Position numbers and translations under genes: made by a program. The notes under the pieces were generated by a model that had not been told where the DNA came from, did no database searches, and was given only the letters and a program-made list of their open reading frames with translations. Positions 49,710-60,720 of a DNA stretch of 64,000 nucleotides are shown in pieces (positions within the stretch are counted from its first letter, which is position 1; every line of letters begins with the position of its first letter). Where the stretch lies: NCBI GenBank assembly GCA_030159075.1, contig BROG01000048.1, positions 248,001-312,000 of the forward strand, written 5' to 3'. Source of the stretch: Atrina japonica (lineage: Eukaryota; Mollusca; Bivalvia; Pterioida; Pinnidae).

Positions 49710-49714
49710 ACTTA

Positions 49715-50105
49715 TAACGTGGACCGAAACTGCCATTTCACCAGCTTTGATATTCAAGAATAAACATATTTCCCCCTTTTTTTGAATTGTGATTGTTTTT
49801 GCTTTTTATCTGTCTACTTAGTAAATGCCAAGGATGACCATACCAGTCACAGAGCGGATGTGCCAAAATCTTTTATATTTGATTTGTTTTATATCTTTGT
49901 AAATGTTGAACAGATCTATATAACCGTTGATTAATTTATTCACTGCTTCACTAGATTGGTTGTGATGACTTTTTTCATCAATTGCAACATACCTTTTTAT
50001 TTCGACCAATTGATCATCCTATATTTTTCATCATGAACTCTTTTGCTGCTTTTTTTTATTTCAAATATGATCCAAGTGGCCACATAAAAATCTAATGGTT
50101 GCTCC
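49715..50105. other. Unique AT-rich sequence
   Basis: No supportable feature. Confidence 0.55.
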
Positions 50106-50110
50106 CTTAA

Positions 50111-50572
50111 GCCGCTGTCACACATTGACGGTTTAGGCAGCGTACGCCCGACGTATGAGAAATTTGGTTAATACGCTGGCATACGTCGGGTAAATTTTAA
50201 GTAAGTTTTGCATAAGTTAACAACACGCTGGAGTTGAAGTACACCAAGATCGTCAATTTTTTATGCATGCACAAGACTTTTCGACGTATGTCAGCGTACG
50301 AGCTGGGGTAAGTTGTAGGTACGTTTTAAGTATGTTATATGATCGTTAACACACTTTCCTATATATTACTTGTAAACGGCCATTGTGTCCTAAATTACAC
50401 CGACAGCTCGACGTATTGCCAACGTTTTATAAATATTTGATGAATTTTTCAAGCCTCCGCATAAGTTCAACAACTCGTTAATGCGTGATAGGGAAACAAT
50501 GAAAGTTCGACGTATGCCAACGATTTATGATTTTATCATACGTCCGGCATACGCTGGTGTGACTGGGGATTT
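50111..50572. mobile_element. Putative 460-bp TIR element, GTCACAC ends
   Basis: Left ccgctgtcacac and the reverse complement of the right end, ccccagtcacac, match at 10 of 12. Inside, cgacgtatg / catacgtcgg / gcgtacg motifs recur in both orientations at least eight times, with CpG far above the local level. Flanks read cttaag and atttatag; a TTAA-like target is possible but imperfect. No transposase. Confidence 0.55.
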
Positions 50573-50674
50573 ATAGTGAGTTCCTCACTCAAAATGTCGA
50601 ATCATTGATGCACTTTAGCAAATTCATAATGTTTTAGGCAGATTTTTAACGATAAAATGTTGACCATACACAAA

Positions 50675-50880
50675 ACAATCTTTGAAAGTGTGTTTAAAGA
50701 AGTCAGTATCCAAAGAAAATCATAAATTGTATAAAAAAAATCTTGCGAGTGTGTTTAAAGAAGTCAGTATCCAAAGAACATCATAAAATTAAATAAAAAG
50801 GTCTTTGAGAGTGTGTTGAAAGAAGCCAGTATCCCAAAAATATCTTAAATTTATATAAAAAAGTTTATAACATAAAATAT
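50675..50880. repeat. Tandem repeat, about 65 bp x 3
   Basis: gagtgtgtttaaagaagtca, gtatccaaagaaaatcataa and tataaaaaa recur three times. Confidence 0.85.
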
Positions 50881-51150
50881 TTCTATTAAGTAATAATATC
50901 ATTTTTCATACGACTTGAGTTGTAAATACAAAGACTTGTAATATCAAGCCAAACGTATTATAAGATCAAAATTGGAAAACCCGTGATTGTACGCGTTTTC
51001 CCAACATTTACTCTGAACCCTTTTGTAAGAGGCAAGTACTCTCTCCGGTACAGTTAAAAGAGAGTTAATTTCTGTAAATCCAACAGTTTTCCCCCGGTCC
51101 CTTAACAGGAAGTTTCCGTAAGCGACCTCAACCCTCTGGCCGACGTTTTA
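50881..51150. other. Unique sequence
   Basis: Slightly higher CpG than neighbours; nothing coding. Confidence 0.5.
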
Positions 51151-51157
51151 ACAGAGA

Positions 51158-51263
51158 TATATAAAGCAAAACGTACATCGCTGGCTTTGATTTCACTTCG
51201 CTTTTGCCTACCTACACTCCTGATTCCGATCGAGTGTCTTTAAACAGCGCGTGTGTGAGAGAG
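51158..51263 (+). promoter_or_regulatory. TATA-box candidate with possible untranslated exon
   Basis: TATATAAAG (51158-51166) sits in moderately CpG-containing sequence. About 25-30 bp downstream is gctttgatttcactt, a possible initiation region. The transcript would run to gagag|gtaaca, a weak splice donor at 51263/51264. No coding sequence follows. In AT-rich DNA such a TATA match is not rare. Confidence 0.2.
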
Positions 51264-51858
51264 GTAACAATAATACAATGTACAAATTGATAAACATAAC
51301 ATTTTTACTAAGGTCATTCCAAATTTTTCTCCGTTTAGCATCCGCTGATAGATAGGTTTTGAAAACAACAACAACAACTACAAAAAAAAATAAATAAATA
51401 AATAAAATAAAAAATAAATAAATTAATAAAAAATAAAAACAAAAAAAAACAAACAAACACGTAGGGGATAATTTTGGAAAATAACCCTAAAATTAACATG
51501 AACATTCATTTTTCATCATTATGAAATCTAACATTTTATAAGTTATTTATTAGTACGTGCCCAAGATATTGTTTTTATAAGTTTGATCTTGTTTTTCTAT
51601 TAACATATTAGGAAAATGTGCATAATATTGCAATTGTTGCCATAAACATATCTTGTGGTTTTTTTTTCTGTCGTTTTCTGGTTTTTTCTGATAATAAGAT
51701 AGGTTTTTGAATGTAGTGTGGATGCTAAACATAAAAATACTTGGAATTGCCTAATTCAATGGTAGTTTGAGAGGTTTGTCACTTTTTCAAAAATAATATT
51801 GAAATGTATTTATTTTATAACTAATTGAAATCAGTATTTCTCATTTCAAACCAAATGC

Positions 51859-51860
<2 letters not shown>
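51264..51860. other. AT-rich sequence with A-rich simple stretch
   Basis: 51361-51460 is an imperfect aaataaat/caaacaaac run. The rest shows nothing. Confidence 0.55.

Positions 51861-51861
<1 letters not shown>

Positions 51862-51945
<84 letters not shown>
51862..51945. repeat. (TA)n microsatellite
   Basis: TA repeats with one phase break (taatat), followed by a gtgtgtg patch at 51950. Confidence 0.97.
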
Positions 51946-51948
<3 letters not shown>

Positions 51949-52189
51949 GTGTGTGTGTTTGTGTGTGTTACATGTTTATTTTACGGTGACTGGTTTAGGA
52001 GACATAAATTATATTATTTCGTTATAACCAGATAATTAGGTCGTTATAACGAGAAAATTATCTCCTTATACTGTTTGGTTCTTTTAGCAATTATGATATT
52101 TTTGTTTATAAAGTATTTTAACAATATAAACATGAAAAGACTCGGAATGGCTTAATTTAATGGTAGATGAGAAGTTTTTCACTTTCTTT

Positions 52190-52335
52190 GAAATGTATTT
52201 ATTCTATAACTTATTTAAGTAAAATTGAAGACGTACCAATCGATAATCAAAACTCAAGTTCATTATAACACGACGAATTAGATGTGTAAATGGTCTCAAT
52301 ATGAAGAACAATCGCGAATCCCAAACGAGATAAAA
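52190..52335 (-). repeat. Inverted relative of 57505-57630
   Basis: The reverse complement reads cgcgattgttcttcatattg, agaccatttacacatctaat and ttgattatcgattggtac, matching cgcaattgttcttcatattg, agaccattttatatctaat and ttcgattatctattggtac at 57530. It lies directly upstream of the Penelope-like copy. Confidence 0.7.
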
Positions 52336-52339
52336 ACAG

Positions 52340-52854
52340 GTGTCCGGAAGTAGTCAGCATCCCCTGCTGGCATGCCACACCCGTCGCAAATGTTCCATGA
52401 AAACCTTTTTATTCAAATTTGGTGAAATGTCAAGTTTGTCGTTAAGGTCAAGTTCGGTGAAAAGCACGATTGTTGAAAGGGAGTCACTGTCTGTGGCCGT
52501 GCTCCAGAATACTATCTAATATTTCTGAGAGGGGGACTTTATAATGCTTAAAAAGATCCCCGTATCGACCATAAAACTTCTTAAACGACGACTCCAAGCG
52601 TGCAACAACGTAACCTTTTGTAAGTAGTTTATTGGCTAGTCGTTATGCTCTCAGAATAAAACATTCATAAGAAGAGCATGCCCTGACATAACGTATAAGT
52701 TGTGAAATGAAAACGTCATAGGCTAGACAGGAGAAGATGGAATATTACTACTTAAAAACGGGAAGTTCGTGATATGAAAATTGAAATTGTCGCGTTTGTC
52801 ATAAAGGGATGTGTGAAGTTGAACAGTTGAAAACTGTACGGTGGTTAATAAAAT
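52340..52854 (+). repeat. Upstream region of the plus-strand Penelope-like element
   Basis: Contains gtcagcatcccctgctggca, cacacccgtcgc, accataaaacttcttaaacg, aagtagtttattggctagtc, gcatgccctgacataacgta and gaatattactacttaaaaac. It aligns in order with 60270-60690 and, in part, 56600-56830 and 58530-58720. It runs without a break into RT-like coding sequence, so it is taken as the element's 5' flank (or the pseudo-LTR usual in Penelope elements). Confidence 0.6.
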
Positions 52855-53760
52855 TTCAAATAAGAAAACTCAAAGAAACTAGGAGTTCGCGTGACCCAGA
52901 AGTGATTGCTGAGCTAGAAAGGCTACATGACAAAAAAGGTAATGGTCCCAACAGACAAAGCCTCAAATAATACAGTATTTGTTTGTAAGGGAAATTCCTA
53001 CGGTTGTCCATTGGAAGAACAGAACCAGGGTTTAATACTAACTTATGTAAACCAGTATATCCACACGTAGCCCACTTTCAAAGGATGATATCCCTCAAAA
53101 TCACATACATGTATTAGTATTACACTCTTTTGATGTACCTATGACCGATACTGATTTTGAGTTACCATATTCATATCGGATACTTTAACTTCATAACTTC
53201 ATACAAACAGAGATGCGTACATAGTAGAATCAAGCAAATGTTCCACCAAACTTTACCAATATTTTGACGACATTCAAATTGGAACCAATGGTGCCTCTTT
53301 ATCATCCACCATTCCTATGAAGCAGACTACATTCGAAGCTTTAATTTTGGATCAAAAGAAGAAAAAGCTAGCTATGACCTTTAATTTGACATTTAAATAG
53401 ATCGTTTTGTCAATAAAATAATGACAATTTTCATACGCATGTAAATCTACTACATACGCTTTCTGCTTGGACCGTTTATTTACTATAGACACAGATAGAA
53501 AATTAACAACCAATCTTTACTACACATATGATGATATTGGTTTTCTTATTGTCAACGTTCCACATTTAAGTAGTAATATTCCTTTTTCGCCTGTATATCG
53601 AGTTTATAGTTACTCGGTGATCCGATATGCCAGCAGCGTGTTCATCTTGTGAGCATTTCATATACAGAGGCATAATTACTAACAGGTTGTTCACAGGAAT
53701 ATCAGGAATCGCGTTTAATGTCACCATTTCGCAAATTAGTGCATACAAATTTTAATTTTT
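52855..53760 (+). pseudogene. Penelope-like reverse transcriptase pseudogene, plus strand
   Basis: Penelope-like elements encode an RT (related to telomerase) that primes on chromosomal DNA. Here, frame-shifted pieces in order are: RDPEVIAELERLHDKK (52890), a PTDKASNNTVFVCKG-like segment with one frameshift (52945), SYEADYIR (53325), and TIDTDRKLTTNLY...FLIVNVPHLSSNIPFSPVYR (53480-53600), followed by worn sequence to about 53750. The segment that in the minus-strand copy encodes RYIDDV (62703-62714 region) has lost six bases here: catttaaatagatcg joins ttttgtc, removing both Asp codons (53391-53411). Many stops. Dead copy. Confidence 0.85.
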
Positions 53761-53764
53761 AAGA

Positions 53765-54100
53765 TGATTTTATTGAATTATATTTAAAACAATTTACCCT
53801 ATTTTACTTAATAGGTGTTTCATATGTATTTGTAAGTGGATTTAACATTTTGAAATAGAAACTCCACTTCTTAGACAATTGACTTAATATCTACAAAGGT
53901 TCCAATATTTACCTTAAAGAAGTAAATGTTAGTAGAGTGATCCCCACGAGAAGGACAGAATTAACGTTATATTGTATTTTGCTTCAAGTCATCCAATTCG
54001 TGCATGTCTCTCTGGAGGGATGTTCTCGTCGTTATGTCCTAGATTCGACGAGTCCAAGCGAACATAAAATACCCACAATCTCATTAAAAGAAAATAAAGC
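53765..54100. other. Unique sequence
   Basis: May hold the worn 3' end of the Penelope copy. Otherwise nothing. Confidence 0.45.
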
Positions 54101-54103
54101 ACC

Positions 54104-54155
54104 ATGATGGGTAATAGCTCCAAGACTTGCACGTTTATTACACAATTACGTAATG
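54104..54155 (+). CDS. Candidate short first exon
   Basis: caccATGATGG is a near-ideal start context. The frame gives MMGNSSKTCTFITQLRN and reaches aatg|gtaagtat, an almost perfect donor, after 52 bp. Upstream sequence (54000-54060) has several CpG and cgacgag/cgtcgt motifs. There is no recognised protein and no downstream exon. Either element alone could be chance, and the combination is only suggestive. Confidence 0.2.
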
Positions 54156-54159
54156 GTAA

Positions 54160-55090
54160 GTATACAATAAAGTGGAATTGTACACATGTAAATAGTGCGA
54201 CTACAATGTGAATACAACAGAGAAAATATCAGCATATTTTTAAATTCTTATTACGAATGATAAGTCTTTTTTTTTGCATGAATATTAAATCAATACAAGC
54301 ACTTTAGTCCGATTACGTCTTCGAATCGTACGTACATCCTTGCGTCGACGACAGTTCATATTGCTTTAACATTAAGATCGACGTGTTCGAAAGAATCATT
54401 GTTAGTTTTAATGTTCAGTCTGTAATTAATATATTTATACACTACCACTTCATGATGTGCTATTCTACTCACGTCATGATTTAAAGCATTGTTCTGCTAT
54501 CTTTTTTCTTTTGATCTTTCAATTCAATTTTACGTGTTGATGTTCCATCAACTGAGTAATGTTATGGTAAGTTGTTTATTTGGATCGAGTCAAAGCACAT
54601 TTTGCAGTATGGGTTTAATAACACATTATTTTGACGCAAAATTACACATGTATGTGCATTTCAGGAACATTGGCAGGATATTGAAGTTCGACATAGAAGT
54701 TTCGTCATTCATCATCATTCACGTGATCTTAACTGATGAGAAACTCGTGGCAGTCTTTGAAGTTAAGAAAATGTTTTACAAGCACACATATTGACCTTGA
54801 CATTTAAGGCTCCTGATTATAAGTAAATGTATAGTGTAAGGATACAATACTGTCCTGTCGCATAGATGGAACCAGCGATATATGAAACGATGTTTTTATA
54901 ATCATATTGTTGATCTATGTAGTTTGTTGCACAGTGAATAAACCATCAGTACTCACGTTAGGCCGAATGTCAGCCCCGATTTTAAGTTACTTTTTTGTAA
55001 AGCCTAATATTACCAAAATAGAAAGTAACTGAAAATTGACGTTGAAATTCGGCTTATAGGCTACTTATATGAGGCGCCGTTTTAGTATTT
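54160..55090. other. Unique AT-rich sequence
   Basis: A 101-codon plus frame (54489-54794) is hydrophobic-rich and unrecognised, with no supporting context. Nothing else. Confidence 0.5.
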
Positions 55091-55094
55091 ATTC

Positions 55095-55400
55095 ACGATA
55101 TTCTGAAATAAAAAAAAGTCATTTTTGATATAAAAAAATCGAATTTCTGATATCACAAATTCAGTTATTGATATCAAAACTCGAATTTCTGATATCAGAA
55201 ATAGAAGTGATTTCTGATATCAGGAAATAGAAGTGATTTTTTTTATTTTGATATCAAATATTAATCAAATTACTGATATAAAAAATTGATTTTTTTTATA
55301 TAAGAAACAACCTATTTTTCCTGATATCAAGAATTCGATTTTTTATATCACAAAATACAAATTTCTGATATCAGAAAATGTGATTTTTTTTATCAGAAAA
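55095..55400. repeat. Palindrome-dense TGATATCA array
   Basis: About seven GATATC cores within 300 bp, mostly as tttctgatatcagaaat or attgatatcaaaa, spaced 20-60 bp, plus half-sites (gatata, tatatc). Each is a self-complementary 10-17 bp unit, so this is an array of small inverted repeats and not a simple tandem repeat. Confidence 0.85.
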
Positions 55401-56445
55401 TAACCTATAACAACCTAAATGTGTGTGAACGATCCAGAATTAAGTTTTGTATAATTGTGTCCGTTGCGAACTTGTTAGCGATCAAGAATTCAAATTTGTA
55501 AATGTCGGATGTGTTAACGAGCCATAATTAAGTTTCGTATAAGTCATGTGTGTTTATTATCCATCAACTGTAACTCTGGATGCAAAGAAAGACATGATTG
55601 ACTGCAATCAGCTAACTACCAATTCTTTTTGCGGTAAAGGTTGCGTTTTAGATATTCAACCTGTCATTAGGGTTTTTGCATCATAGAACTTTATTTATGC
55701 ACATTGAAATTGGAAAGTATTAATTTAAGCGCCAATTTACAGTAACAGCGATGATACAATGATCAATATAAAGACTGTAATTGAAATAGAATTTATTGAA
55801 ACAGAGGAGAAAAAAGTGCAAAAAGGAAGATACTCATTAACAATGAAATATATTGTATAATGATTTAGTGTGTCGGGGAATTTATTTGTTTCAATTTCAT
55901 AATATTTTGTTAATTTGTTTCATGTTGTTTCAATTATTCTCCTTATTTTCCTTGTGCCCAGTAACAGAGAATTCTATGTATCTGTTTTGTTATGTAATCA
56001 GTAAGTTTTATTTATTTATTAGAGGAAGCAATTTCTTTTCCCGCTATTCGATTTTGTTTGAAATATTTCTACTAATTACTTTCATTGTATGATAATTGTA
56101 AAATGACAATTTCATAATATTACCATGTTGTTCCCCGACACCCCCAAGTAATTGATCAATTTGACATTGACATTGTTGGTAGGAATGCCGTTGGAATCAT
56201 GGCGTAATTGACTCCTACATCCTCATACGATATACAGCGATCAGAAATCTCTTGCCGCCTTGGGATTTCATTTCAGTTAACATATATAAAACAAAATCAC
56301 GGCCTTTTTTTGTGCATTTTACATACCATAAAATTCAATTGTTGTAGTTCCTCTATCCTTATTTTCTGCTTGCGTGAATTTAAACCCACCTATACCGAAA
56401 TGCAGAAGTTGCAATATATCACAAGTCCTAGTTAACATAAAGGTG
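55401..56445. other. Unique AT-rich sequence
   Basis: Frames at 55853-56092 and 56208-56435 are not supported. Nothing else. Confidence 0.5.
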
Positions 56446-56449
56446 TTCA

Positions 56450-56830
56450 AGGTTTAAATCAACAAAGATAAACTAGCTGAATTTCTTGAAGGCGGAATAT
56501 AATCTCAGATACCAAAGTATAAATCTTCAGGATGCCCAGGCTATAATATACAAATCTGGTGAATTTTAGACAAACTCGGACCTTTGGAAATTCAGAGGCG
56601 GCATAGGGTGCCATTGAGGAGTAAACTTCCCCTGTTGACCGGTCACACTCACCGCAAGTCCACATTTAATTTTAAATGAAATAAGTGATGAATAAATTCT
56701 CGTCACAATTGGTACAGACGACTCAACAACCGCTATCGGATAGGTAACAACTCAACATTTAATAAAGTGAAACCGAATAATTGCAATCACGGCCATTATA
56801 CAGCGTACCATTAGAAACAAACTCACTTAG
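56450..56830 (+). repeat. Penelope-associated repeat, copy A
   Basis: atctcagataccaaagtata, aatcttcaggatgcccaggc, tgccattgaggagtaaactt, cccctgttgaccggtcacac, cgtcacaattggtacagacg, actcaacaaccgctatcgga in this order, as in the copies at 58385 and 60160. Same orientation as the plus-strand RT pseudogene but with no RT behind it. Confidence 0.75.
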
Positions 56831-57027
56831 AATAAATACACAGTTTCGAAGTAATAAAGTGTAAATTATGTTGAAGCTTGAATAATTTTAATATTCCCGT
56901 CTACAGATTCCTTATACTAAAAAATAATCACCATTGATGGTAAAAATGTTGAATTACAGCACGATCAATAAGTGTTTTGTGAGAGGAAGACACATCTGTT
57001 ATTACTTCACTAAACTTGTCAGTTAAA

Positions 57028-57700
57028 TTATTTTACACTTAAGTAATATTTCGAATGGATAACACCATTACGATGCTTACCTCTTTCAGACACCTTTTTA
57101 CAGTGGTTACTCTCAGACGGCTTTATGAACACATTTAGATTAACTTTGACTTTGTGTAATGCAACTTTTTCTTTCGGAACTCTAGCTCAACTGATTTAGT
57201 CTTATTGAAAGAAATGATTGGATTAGCAATTTGTTTTGGTCCTGTTTTGCAAACTACAACTTTGGTATTATGTTCATAATGTTTACAACCACTAAGTTGC
57301 TGCAACTAAGATTGGACCGTTTGAATCCCCGAGGGTATATAAACACAGTACCTGGTATCTCGGTAGCAGCTGATTATTTCATATAAAAGTAATATCTCGA
57401 ACGGATAGCACCGTCTAGATTCCAAATTCCTTAAAAGCTAAGACAGTCATTTTTACTGAGGTTACTCTTAGACTGATTTTAGGAATATATTTAGGTTATT
57501 TATTATACTTGGTCCTATCCCGTTTAAAATTCGCAATTGTTCTTCATATTGAGACCATTTTATATCTAATTTGTCGTATTACAATTGACTTAGAATTTCG
57601 ATTATCTATTGGTACTACATCTATTTCAAATTTGAGCTCAATTGATGGAGTCTAATTGACAGATACAATTGTCTTGAGCATTTCTTTCGGTCTCTGTTTT
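57028..57700. repeat. Direct duplication, about 346 bp apart
   Basis: Unit 1 (57028-57280) and unit 2 (57374-57700) share aagtaatatttcgaatggat, aacacc, cagtggttactctcagac, ctttatgaacacatttaga and gagctcaattgatggagtct-type ends. Unit 2 has about 110 extra bases (57505-57625), which are the part also found inverted at 52190-52335. A gggtatataaacac TATA-like site (57336-57343) lies just before unit 2. Confidence 0.65.
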
Positions 57701-58138
57701 TTTTAAAAATATTTTATCATCCAACATAAGTGGTATGAATGTGTCTGTAACAGATAAATGAGAACTGTAAAGTTTACAAGTGAGGATGTGTTCAATATTA
57801 ACTTTGTACATACTAATAAAATTCCATGTGATGACCATTGATTAAAGTTAAGGTTTATAATCATATATAAACCAAAATGTCGTTATTCGTGAAAGGTATA
57901 ATATATATATATATATAACCCAATTTCCACTTCCTCCATAAACTGCAGGCAACAGCACAAACACACCATGTGTTCTGTGACATTTTCGGGCATGAGGTAA
58001 AGGTTTACATGTTGAATTGTCAATAAAATAATTATTTTAGTTTTTAATTGGGTTTTAGAAATGCATTTTGAACTACAGATAGAAGAAAATGGATCATTTT
58101 CGAAACTTAAGCCTTTTGAAATGACTGACATTTTTTCT
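57701..58138. other. Unique AT-rich sequence
   Basis: A TA run at 57900-57916. No supportable gene; the 101-codon minus frame (57883-58188) is unrecognised. Confidence 0.5.
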
Positions 58139-58230
58139 TGCCGCTCGGCGGTGATTTTTTTTATGAAATGTGAATAAAATGGTTTCATCGGCGATTTATT
58201 TTTGCGCGCGGCGGTGTCCGAGAACCAGAA
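58139..58230. repeat. Short GC-rich inverted motifs
   Basis: gccgctcggcggtgattttt and cggcgatttatttttgcgcg, cggcggtg: gcsgc-type palindromes in an AT-rich context, 55 bp apart. Likely a fragment of a dispersed repeat. Confidence 0.4.
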
Positions 58231-58384
58231 GTATTTTTTTACTTGGCTTTATAGAGGGTACACGTCACGTTACTTACGACTTACGACAATTTGTAAAAAG
58301 TAATGTTTTCCCTGTTGTTTGTTTGGTTTTTTTTTTTGGAAAAACTGAAACTGTTACAATTTTTCTCTTATCCTGAAAATAATG

Positions 58385-58800
58385 CTAAACGATTTACGAT
58401 ATTTGGAGGTGCAATGCCTCTATCAAATCACAACCATCAAAGTATACATTTTCAGGATGTCCAGGATACAATACATGTAGTGAATATCGGACAAAAACGG
58501 ACTTCTGGAATTCCAATTGTGAGATCAGATGCCATGGAGGAGTAAGCATCCCCTGTGAACTGTTCACTGGTCAAATTCAAATGAAATGAGTGAGGAATAA
58601 ATCGTCGTCACAACCGGTATAGACGACTTAACAACCGCTACTGAATATTTAGTGAATCAGTATTTGCGAACAAGGTCATTATACTGACCGTTAAATTTCC
58701 GAAACGTTGTCTTCAAGCGCCATTTTCATTTTTGTTTTTCGAACTAACGCCAGATATAAATGATATCCCAATCATTCCGTAATAAAACATTTTGTAGATT
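58385..58800 (+). repeat. Penelope-associated repeat, copy B
   Basis: ttttcaggatgtccaggata, gatgccatggaggagtaagc, atcccctgtgaactgttcac, tcaaatgaaatgagtgagga, cgtcgtcacaaccggtatag, acgacttaacaaccgctac, then accgttaaatttccgaaacg. Plus orientation. An 80-codon frame across its start is an artefact. Confidence 0.75.
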
Positions 58801-59160
58801 CCTATACTTATTTAAGCATGGCTAGTATAATTACCAGAATACAAATTGCCCATTGTACAGACAGAAACATTCTGATACATATATTTCTATGTAAATATGG
58901 AATTGAACATGGATTGTCTTGTTTTGAATTGTACACTCGCACTACTTATTGTAAAATAAAATAATAGAGGATTAAAGAAACCGTGTCATGGCTTGACATC
59001 AAGTAAACATCATATCTCACAAATTGTCCTGGATGACTTGACATCTGGTTTTTACGCTGTTGTTTTGTGTCGCCTGAAATTAAGTAACTATTACACATTT
59101 CAAATTATCTTTGAATCATTTGGCAATTATGACGAGAATTTTTTCCTCACTTATTTCATT
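58801..59160. other. Unique AT-rich sequence
   Basis: No supportable feature. cttgacatcaagtaa / gacttgacatctgg phrases recur to 59700. Confidence 0.5.
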
Positions 59161-59164
59161 TGAA

Positions 59165-59320
59165 TTTGACTGTGGACTCATGAAGGGTGTAACCGGTCAA
59201 CAGGAGATGCTTACTCCTCCATGACACCTGATCCCACCTCTGGATTTCCAGAGCCCCGGTTTTGTCCAAATTTATCCTGGGCATCCTGAAGATTAATACT
59301 TTTATATACCATAAACATAA
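59165..59320 (-). repeat. Penelope-associated repeat, inverted fragment
   Basis: gtaaccggtcaacaggagat, gcttactcctccatgacacc, tgatcccacctctggatttc, ctgggcatcctgaagattaa: the reverse complement of the left half of copies A-C. Confidence 0.75.
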
Positions 59321-59388
59321 TACCTAAGTCATAATGCTAAAGACGATGGTTTCCGTCAATTAGACTTCATCAGTTGAGCACTAAAACT

Positions 59389-59390
<2 letters not shown>

Positions 59391-59424
<34 letters not shown>
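59391..59424. repeat. (TA)n microsatellite
   Basis: About 16 TA repeats. Confidence 0.97.
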
Positions 59425-59427
<3 letters not shown>

Positions 59428-60155
59428 TTATATGGATATACCAGATGTGGTATCTGGGATTTTTATGTCTGACTGATATTATATTTCTAATAATTGTTTT
59501 CACATGGCTTTACAACTAATGAACAAATAACTTGATACGGTTTGACATCAAATGAAATTATATTTAACTGCTGTCACTAAACAAAATGGCATTCAATAAA
59601 CATTCATCAAAGTTGCCTTTACATGACATCGAAGTTAAACAGTGATTTGACATTAAATGAACGATACATTTTTCAAAGTTCCCGTTCATAGCTTGAAATC
59701 AAATAATCTGAAACAAAAAATATTACTTTTGCGAAAACTTATGTAGTCGTTATAACACTATGTAAACAAGAGTATATTATGTATCTTTTAGAATTGCCTT
59801 AAACACTTCAGTGTTTCAATTCTAAAGTTAAAATTTGCTAATATATCTAAAGCAACTGATGCTGTAGTATAGATCAGTGTCTAGAATATACACGCACATG
59901 TGTCTAAAAACTAAGTTTACAGATTAAGATGACTGATACAGATTGATGACCTTTCGACATTCCCATGGGGACCAATTTTACAACTTTACTGGTCGGTATG
60001 TTAATTAATTCATATAAGCATTCCCGACGACTCTGAATCAGGAGAAAAAATCGCCGTGTACTGTTAATCAATATTGACAATTTCTACTTGTCTGAATATG
60101 AGATATATCCTAGCAAGCTAGAAATTAAAGACCACACGTTTCCCACTTAGTTCAT
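59425..60155. other. AT-rich sequence with scattered 'tgacatcaaatga' phrases
   Basis: gcttgacatcaagt, ggatgacttgacatctgg, ggtttgacatcaaatgaa, atgacatcgaagtta, tttgacattaaatga and gcttgaaatcaaat occur every 50-90 bp from 58980 to 59705, a faint old tandem repeat. No gene. Confidence 0.5.
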
Positions 60156-60159
60156 TTAA

Positions 60160-60720
60160 TATATAAAAAATCTCAGATACCAAAGTATAAATCTTTAGGA
60201 TATCCAGGATATAGATACAAATCTGGTAAAACAAATTACAAACTGGAAACCTCTGGAAATCAAGAGATGGGACCAGGTGTCATGCAGGAGGAAACATCCC
60301 CTGTCAACCGGTCACACCCGCCGTGAGTGCACAGTCAAATTCAAATGAAATACGTGAGGAACGAATCCTCGTCACAGTTGGTACAGACGTCTCAACACCC
60401 GCCATCGAACAGGCAACTCAAAATTTCACTTAGTGAAACAAAGTAATGGCATACAAGACTGCTATACAGACCGTTGATGCGGTTTTCGATATCCCTGTGT
60501 CAATAATTTGTCAGTAAGTAGTTTACTTCTGTATATGAAATGTTCATATGTTGAACACGCCCTGGCATATCTGATCACTTGTGAAATATGAAATCCATAT
60601 GAGGGTGATTGTGGGATATTACTACTTTAATGTGGAAAATTTACGATGGGAAACCCGAAATAGTCGCATGTCGTCTGTGTCTATAGTAAGTAAAATGTCT
60701 AAGTATGAAGCGTGTGTGCT
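60160..60720 (+). repeat. Penelope-associated repeat, copy C (longest)
   Basis: Starts atctcagataccaaagtata, then ccaggtgtcatgcaggagga, aacatcccctgtcaaccggt, cacacccgccgtgagtgc, gtcacagttggtacagacgt, accgttgatgcggttttcga, gtcagtaagtagtttacttc, acgccctggcatatctgat, gggatattactactttaatg. It overlaps both copies A/B on its left and the 52340-52854 region on its right, and so links them into one family. Confidence 0.8.

Noticed and set aside
49491..49757. Gly/Pro-rich 88-codon protein
   Set aside because: Encoded by the G and C homopolymers of a MITE.
54489..54794. 101-codon plus-strand frame as a gene
   Set aside because: Unrecognised, hydrophobic AT-driven composition, no splice or promoter support; length is within chance for this composition over 64 kb.
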